In this document: positions 50,170 through 53,620 of the stretch, one piece after another | Layout of the letters: the number at the start of each line of letters is the position of its first letter | Position numbering within the stretch: position 1 is the stretch's first letter | Virus record (IMG/VR): IMGVR_UViG_3300032323_001239 | Coordinates: 1 to 53,620 of that record | DNA: 53,620 bases | Source of the DNA: a virus | Direction: 5' to 3' (one strand) | Notes under the pieces: generated by a model | What the model saw: the letters and a program-made list of their open reading frames with translations, nothing else | Databases searched by the model: none | What the model was told of the DNA's origin: nothing | Translations under genes and position numbers: made by a program

Positions 50170-50366
50170 GCGAAAACGGAACAGGCACACCAACAGCGCC
50201 AATCTCTGAACCATCAGGAGCCTTAACAAGTCGAGAAGTACCAAGAAAGTATCCTAAGCAAGGAACAAGATCTGGAATCAAGATCGATCAAAATAAACAC
50301 GGTATACGAAGAGAAACATCGCTAGATCCAAGGCCACAAAAAAAGGGCAGACCTAAAAAAGTATAA
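50166..50366 (+). CDS. Small basic disordered protein
   Basis: 66 aa, ATGA overlap. Pro/Thr/Ser-rich start, basic end (KKGRPKKV). The GRPKK end is like an AT-hook. Possible DNA binding. Terminator follows. Confidence 0.6.
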   Translation: MSENGTGTPTAPISEPSGALTSREVPRKYPKQGTRSGIKIDQNKHGIRRETSLDPRPQKKGRPKKV

Positions 50367-50371
50367 ACAAA

Positions 50372-50404
50372 AATATGGCCTCAGAAATGGGGCCATATTA
50401 GTTT
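50372..50404 (+). terminator. Probable intrinsic terminator
   Basis: AATATGGCC (50372-50380) pairs with GGCCATATT (50391-50399), 10-nt loop, followed by a weak T tract (AGTTT). Confidence 0.65.
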
Positions 50405-50414
50405 AAGGATAATT

Positions 50415-50504
50415 ATGTGTAAGAATTGCGGTAACTGTTCATCAGAACATGGCGGAAGAACAATAGATGACGCAGTAGATGAAGTATTAGATTCACCAAT
50501 ATAG
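50415..50504 (+). CDS. MCxxCGxC miniprotein
   Basis: 29 aa, AAGGAT before the ATG. Starts MCKNCGNCSSEHGG, then an acidic helix. A metal-binding start similar to the protein at 50065. The stop runs into the next promoter. Confidence 0.55.
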   Translation: MCKNCGNCSSEHGGRTIDDAVDEVLDSPI

Positions 50505-50508
50505 TCTA

Positions 50509-50537
50509 TTGACTATATTGTCTACATTAGATAGAAT
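50509..50537 (+). promoter_or_regulatory. Promoter of the DUF6065-like gene, leaderless
   Basis: TTGACT (50509-50514), 17 bp, TAGAAT (50532-50537), ATG 7 nt after the -10. The -35 sits in the inverted repeat TAGTC-TATT-GACTA. Confidence 0.78.
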
Positions 50538-50543
50538 AGACTT

Positions 50544-51245
50544 ATGGCAAAAAGAATATATTTTTCAAAAAGTGACGGAACAGAAGCTGTTTATAACCCT
50601 GCACCTGCAAGCAAAATTATACCTGAATGGTACAAGAATGCTAAGTCATATTTAAATAATGAAAAAAAGCCAAGCATAGATCAAGCATTTGTTACTATTA
50701 AGAAATGCGTTCCCGTATTTGATTCAATAACAGCAGGATATTTAATTTTATTAGGTCGAGATGTTTACTGCGAACAAACAGAGACAGGACCATTTTTTCA
50801 TTGGAGAACTGAAGGTTCGGATGAGACCGAAAGGGTTCTTACACAGCATACTGACTTTCAGGTTCAAAGTCACCCAGACAATGTGTCTGGACATCAGCTT
50901 AAAATTGAAAACCAGTGGATAATTAAAACGGAGCCAGGATACTCTTGTTTAATTGTACCTCCAATGCATAGGGACAACAAAATTATAATTCTTCCAGCAA
51001 TCGTTGATACGGATAGGTATTATGAAAAGATTAACCTACCATTTAACCTTAAAGACAATAAGTTTGAAGGAATGATAGAGGCGGGTACCCCTATAGCCCA
51101 GATCATTCCATTTAAAAGAGAATCTCATAAGATGGAAGTAGTACCTTTAGATAAAAAAAGAAGCTTAAATAATCAAAGAAATGTTTCCTCAAAGCTGTTT
51201 GATGCCTACAGAAACCTATTCTGGCAAAGAAAGGAATACAAATAA
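50544..51245 (+). CDS. DUF6065-like protein
   Basis: 233 aa. Pattern: IPEWYKNAKSYL, CVPVFDSITAGYLILLGRD, FQVQSHPDNVSGHQL, WIIKTEPGYSCLIVPPMHR, ILPAIVDTDRYY, AGTPIAQIIPFKRESH. I recognise this as a family met in marine and freshwater phages (probably DUF6065); function not established to my knowledge. No ribosome site; leaderless promoter. Confidence 0.78.
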   Translation: MAKRIYFSKSDGTEAVYNPAPASKIIPEWYKNAKSYLNNEKKPSIDQAFVTIKKCVPVFDSITAGYLILLGRDVYCEQTETGPFFHWRTEGSDETERVLTQHTDFQVQSHPDNVSGHQLKIENQWIIKTEPGYSCLIVPPMHRDNKIIILPAIVDTDRYYEKINLPFNLKDNKFEGMIEAGTPIAQIIPFKRESHKMEVVPLDKKRSLNNQRNVSSKLFDAYRNLFWQRKEYK

Positions 51246-51418
51246 TGCAATACAAAGTTTTTGATGAACCTATTACTCTTATTGTTAAAACAAAGCGACC
51301 AGAAAAGTGGTTGCTTGTAGATAGAGAAACTGGAACGGCTTATCAGGGTAGCCCAAAAGGACATTGGGATAGACTAGATCCATATATAAAAACTATTGAC
51401 GATACTCCTCAAATATAG
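51245..51418 (+). CDS. Small basic protein
   Basis: 57 aa, TAATG overlap. Beta start (QYKVFDEPITLIVKTK), then EKWLLVDRETGTAYQGSPKG. Function unknown. Its end carries the -35 of the next promoter. Confidence 0.65.
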   Translation: MQYKVFDEPITLIVKTKRPEKWLLVDRETGTAYQGSPKGHWDRLDPYIKTIDDTPQI

Positions 51419-51424
51419 TATACT
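51396..51424 (+). promoter_or_regulatory. Promoter of the 51431 gene, leaderless
   Basis: CTATTGACG: TTGACG (51396-51401), 17 bp, TATACT (51419-51424), ATG 7 nt after the -10. Confidence 0.78.
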
Positions 51425-51430
51425 GAATAT

Positions 51431-51538
51431 ATGAGAGAGCCTAAAATTATGAAGATGGACTGGCGTTCATTGGGCTATTGGCCTGTCTATAAAGATGGAA
51501 AGCTTACATGGGAAAAGGATCCAGACAATGGAGAATAG
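51431..51538 (+). CDS. Small Trp-rich protein
   Basis: 35 aa. The start is supported by the promoter 7 nt upstream. Contains MDWRSLGYWPVYKDGKLTWE. Overlaps the next gene by 11 nt. Function unknown. Confidence 0.6.
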   Translation: MREPKIMKMDWRSLGYWPVYKDGKLTWEKDPDNGE

Positions 51539-51692
51539 ATACGATAACCTAACATGGGCGGAAGGCGATACTTGGTATGGCTGGGTATACAGTCCAGAAA
51601 AAAAGCGTTATTATTTTGATGATATTGGTAGCAAATCATTAATAGAATTGTGGGAAGGCCACTGGGCTTGGGAAGAGGCGAAAGCTAAATGA
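51528..51692 (+). CDS. Small Trp-rich protein
   Basis: 54 aa from ATG 51528; an in-frame ATG 33 nt upstream would lie inside the overlapping gene. WAEGDTWYGWVYSPEKKRYY and ELWEGHWAWEEA. Seven Trp in 54 residues. Function unknown. Confidence 0.6.
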   Translation: MENRYDNLTWAEGDTWYGWVYSPEKKRYYFDDIGSKSLIELWEGHWAWEEAKAK

Positions 51693-51775
51693 AGCCATTT
51701 TTAATTCTTATGCTAGGTCTATTTATATTCCTTAACTACATGGCTTGGCTACAACAACAGAGAATGGGTGCATGA
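51689..51775 (+). CDS. Single-span membrane miniprotein
   Basis: 28 aa, overlapping both neighbours by 4 nt. One membrane helix (FLILMLGLFIFLNYMAW). Function unknown. Confidence 0.55.
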   Translation: MKPFLILMLGLFIFLNYMAWLQQQRMGA

Positions 51776-52005
51776 TGTATTGGTCTTATGTATTAGCAGC
51801 AATTGGTGTTACAGGCATATTCTTTGTAGGGCGGAAGACAATCTGGGGATGGCTAGTATTATTACTAAATGAATGCTTATGGATTATCTATGCTGTAACA
51901 ACCAAACAGTATGGCTTTATCTTTGCAGCAATTGCTTATGGAATAGTCTATATTAAGTCTTACTTATTATGGAGACGTGAAGCTGAAAAAGGTGTATGGC
52001 TATGA
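51772..52005 (+). CDS. Three-span membrane protein
   Basis: 77 aa from ATG 51772 (ATGA overlap). Three hydrophobic helices (YVLAAIGVTGIFFVG; WGWLVLLLNECLWIIYAV; YGFIFAAIAYGIVYIKSYL), in the style of a small transporter-like actinophage protein. Function unknown. Confidence 0.7.
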   Translation: MMYWSYVLAAIGVTGIFFVGRKTIWGWLVLLLNECLWIIYAVTTKQYGFIFAAIAYGIVYIKSYLLWRREAEKGVWL

Positions 52006-52142
52006 AGAATCTAATTAAATCTATTATATGTCAATTTAAAAGCCATGTGCTAGTTCCTGCTGGATCATGCCCATTTACGGGCAGGACTTATGAGATGTGC
52101 ACTAGATGTACGGCTATGATACCTCTAGAGAGCCTTGAATGA
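52002..52142 (+). CDS. Small zinc protein
   Basis: 46 aa, ATGA overlap. CPFTGRTYEMCTRC gives a zinc-like site. Overlaps the next gene by 4 nt. Confidence 0.6.
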   Translation: MKNLIKSIICQFKSHVLVPAGSCPFTGRTYEMCTRCTAMIPLESLE

Positions 52143-52276
52143 CCAGTTGTCCTATATGTTACTGCGTGGTGGAAGAAAAGTTTATGTCCATGCATATCAT
52201 GTGGCATGAGGAACCTGATGAAGAAGAATCTCACGCTGAGCATGTTCCAATTAACCAAGTGAAGTATGAGTTCTGA
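52139..52276 (+). CDS. Small Cys/His-rich protein
   Basis: 45 aa, ATGA overlap. CPICYCVVEEKF then a His-rich stretch (MHIMWHEEPDEEESHAEH): a possible C2H2-like site. Function unknown. Confidence 0.55.
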   Translation: MTSCPICYCVVEEKFMSMHIMWHEEPDEEESHAEHVPINQVKYEF

Positions 52277-52454
52277 TCCACTATATACGTATGGATTCTT
52301 TTGCAAGAAAGATAAATCTATTATGACCCTAGAGCTATCTAAAGAACTAGACTATATTCCTAGTTGCCTAAAATGTAACTCTAATATGATCATAAGATAC
52401 TCTATAGATAATAATGGTAGTATATGGATGAACTCAGCAATAATGCATGAATAA
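52266..52454 (+). CDS. Small zinc-type protein
   Basis: 62 aa, overlapping by 11 nt. FFCKKDKSIM and CLKCNSNMII give a four-ligand zinc ribbon candidate. Function unknown. Confidence 0.65.
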   Translation: MSSDPLYTYGFFCKKDKSIMTLELSKELDYIPSCLKCNSNMIIRYSIDNNGSIWMNSAIMHE

Positions 52455-52486
52455 AGTGAAAAAGTGCGGCGGAAAGTAGAAGCCTC

Positions 52487-52515
52487 TTGTCAGTACCTGA
52501 CATCTGTGCTATACT
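52487..52515 (+). promoter_or_regulatory. Promoter of tRNA-Arg(CCG) with an inverted repeat at the -35
   Basis: TTGTCA (52487-52492), 17 bp, TATACT (52510-52515). TGTCAG-tac-CTGACA (52488-52502) overlaps the -35 and could bind a regulator. Confidence 0.65.
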
Positions 52516-52529
52516 GATTATAGTAACAA

Positions 52530-52600
52530 TTTGGGTTCGTCTAATGGTCGGACACCCGTTTCCGAAACGGATAATATAGGTCCGATTCCTGTACCCAAAG
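52530..52600 (+). tRNA. tRNA-Arg (CCG)
   Basis: Acceptor TTTGGGT/ACCCAAA, D arm GTCT/GGAC, anticodon loop TTCCGAA (anticodon CCG), T arm ATAGG-TCCGATT-CCTGT, discriminator G. One C-A mismatch at the top of the anticodon stem and a T loop beginning TCC instead of TTC make it weaker than the others. It would read CGG. Confidence 0.8.
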
Positions 52601-52621
52601 CAATTAAAAAGCGGGGAACCA

Positions 52622-52873
52622 ATGGCATATAGCAGATTTACCAATAGCGATATATACATATACCCAAGCGTATCTGGACATATAGAATGTGCAGCATGCT
52701 ATCTAAATGAACCAGAGGATGAATATTCTCTATTCTCATCATCTGTAAGCATAACCAATGATGATCAATTAAGAGCTCATCTGGAAGAACATGCCAAAGC
52801 TAGTCATGATATGCCAGAGAACTTGCTTCAAGAGATCCTGGCTGATCCAGACAGATATGGCAAATATGAATAA
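52622..52873 (+). CDS. Zinc-finger-like small protein
   Basis: 83 aa, with GGGGAA before the ATG. CAACYLNEPEDE and HLEEHAKASH together make a Cys2-His2-type set. Acidic helical C-terminus. Overlaps the next gene by 17 nt. Confidence 0.75.
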   Translation: MAYSRFTNSDIYIYPSVSGHIECAACYLNEPEDEYSLFSSSVSITNDDQLRAHLEEHAKASHDMPENLLQEILADPDRYGKYE

Positions 52874-53255
52874 CGATATAGACTGTTTATATCTCTGGAA
52901 GTCATGGTCCAAATTTGAACCCAACAACCCATATGTGCTAAATGCCAAAGATAAAATGGCGGGATACACCAGAGAAGACTGGATATCTATGAGTGTAGAA
53001 GCAACAACAATGATGGAAGATATGGGCTATATAGTAAAGAATAACCTAGGAGAGTTTACAGAGGATATATTTGATACCCTATGCTCACATTTGCAAAACT
53101 GGTTCTTTGAGGTAGATAAAGCCCTAATAGATAGATTTGCCATATTTAGCATATCTGTCCCAGAATACATATCATTTTTAAATAAGTATGGAGATGGACT
53201 AAATCTCTATTTCTACAGGATGTGTCAGAGATACTCTGCCAAGCTGTCAATATAG
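52857..53255 (+). CDS. Unknown helical protein, last gene of the window
   Basis: 132 aa from ATG 52857 (ATG 52866 is an alternative; an upstream in-frame ATG would run far into the previous gene). Helical, with many aromatic residues: DCLYLWKSWSKFEPNNPY, DWISMSVEATTMMEDMGY, FDTLCSHLQNWFFEVDKAL. Function unknown. After it the sequence is non-coding to the end. Confidence 0.65.
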   Translation: MANMNNDIDCLYLWKSWSKFEPNNPYVLNAKDKMAGYTREDWISMSVEATTMMEDMGYIVKNNLGEFTEDIFDTLCSHLQNWFFEVDKALIDRFAIFSISVPEYISFLNKYGDGLNLYFYRMCQRYSAKLSI

Positions 53256-53620
53256 TCCATACCATTATATCCCCCCGCCCATAAACATCGCTCATATAGC
53301 CTCCTAGACCCCTTATAAATGGAGTAAAGTGGAGCATTGTGGAGAATAAATACTATAGATACATTATCAATTACTATACTTATATGTAGTTAGATATATG
53401 TATGTAATTGAGCATACCATATACATAAACGTAATGTCAATAGATCCATTTGCAGAATATACCCATGTCTACTATATTTCAGGGATTTTGTCAATAGCCT
53501 CGTAAATGGCATATTTGGCCCACATTGTCAATAGATTTTCATAGAAAAATTCTGACAAATTCTGGCCTATTTTGCACATATTATGTTAGATTCAATATAC
53601 ATTCTATATCGATCTATATA
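53256..53620. other. Non-coding AT-rich tract with repeated boxes
   Basis: 365 nt with no convincing gene. TGTCAATAG occurs at 53435, 53489 and 53526 (and TGTCAATA at 53245); read on the - strand each is CTATTGACA, the extended -35 seen elsewhere. TGGAG recurs every 10 bp (53320, 53330, 53340). TCAATTAC (53367-53374) and GTAATTGA (53404-53411) form an inverted repeat around an AT-rich core. One - strand TTGACA (from 53440) has TATGCT 18 bp on. It could be an origin or a control region. Confidence 0.6.

Noticed and set aside
51745-51771. Longer start (TTG) of the three-span membrane protein
   Set aside because: Inside the previous gene without a ribosome site; ATG 51772 gives the ATGA overlap.
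53146-53295. - strand frame starting MSDVYGRGD with AGGAGG 4 nt upstream
   Set aside because: It overlaps the + strand gene by 110 nt, has no homology I know, and all other genes are on the + strand. The AGGAGG is also explained by base composition. Left out as a gene; only strand-specific RNA could revive it.
1-53620. Prophage or integrated element
   Set aside because: No integrase, attachment site pair, flanking host genes or lysogeny repressor is visible.

Overview
The window is a 53.6 kb piece of a tailed-phage genome with siphovirus-type tail genes. Every gene I can support lies on the + strand, and genes are tightly packed with many ATGA or TAATG overlaps. The likely host is a low-GC actinobacterium, plausibly a freshwater Nanopelagicales (acI) cell. 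Four things point there: a WhiB-type regulator, a proteasome-like Ntn hydrolase, many apparently leaderless promoters, and a secreted Ala/Thr/Val-rich surface-type protein. The AT-rich, AGA/TTA-rich coding style also fits. The host is inferred, not shown. I found no integrase, repressor/excision module, CRISPR array or insertion sequence, so a lytic life style is the simplest reading. Portal, protease and capsid genes are not in the window, and the left edge cuts a tail-tube-like gene.

Layout. (1) 1-18.0 kb, tail module: end of a tail tube protein, terminator, promoter, tail assembly chaperones joined by a -1 frameshift at a CCCAAAC slippery site, a 2743-aa tape measure protein with a kinase-like insert, distal tail and hub proteins, and fibres, one ending in a self-cleaving S74 chaperone. 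(2) 18.0-31.6 kb, DNA metabolism: metallophosphoesterase, HTH and zinc proteins, DnaB-like helicase, DnaG-like primase, an SSB-like protein, a PHP-containing DnaE polymerase, MazG-like protein, RecA-like recombinase, Cas4-like Fe-S nuclease, RuvC-like resolvase and a DUF1599-like protein. (3) 31.6-34.2 kb, terminase small and large subunits behind a consensus promoter with a perfect palindrome in its spacer. (4) 34.2-36.0 kb, four tRNAs (Met/CAT, Arg, a short-armed Leu, Gly), Hsp20 behind a ROSE-like RNA thermometer, and a thermonuclease behind a switch-like leader.

(5) 36.0-42.8 kb, a second virion/lysis block: collagen-like fibre, a secreted PA14/coiled-coil protein, two small membrane proteins, a lipoprotein and a CHAP endolysin. 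(6) 42.8-48.4 kb, host-takeover-type accessory genes: tRNA-Asn, WhiB, proteasome-like hydrolase, secreted subtilase, thioredoxin and a secreted surface-type protein. (7) 48.4-53.3 kb, many very small genes (histone-H1-tail-like, Cys-rich, membrane) and tRNA-Arg(CCG). It ends in a 365-nt AT-rich non-coding tract with repeated TGTCAATAG boxes.

Regulation is unusually readable. Many promoters have a TTGAC -35, often extended to CTATTGAC, and a TATAAT/TATACT/TAGAAT -10. At least eight place the -10 exactly 7-8 nt before an ATG, which predicts leaderless mRNAs. Five intrinsic terminators separate blocks, and three of them overlap or abut a promoter. The strongest leads for new biology are the ROSE-like thermometer before Hsp20, the kinase-like domain in the tape measure, the exported protein set (subtilase, PA14/coiled coil, surface-type protein, lipoprotein), the short-armed tRNA-Leu, and the operator-like palindrome at the terminase promoter.
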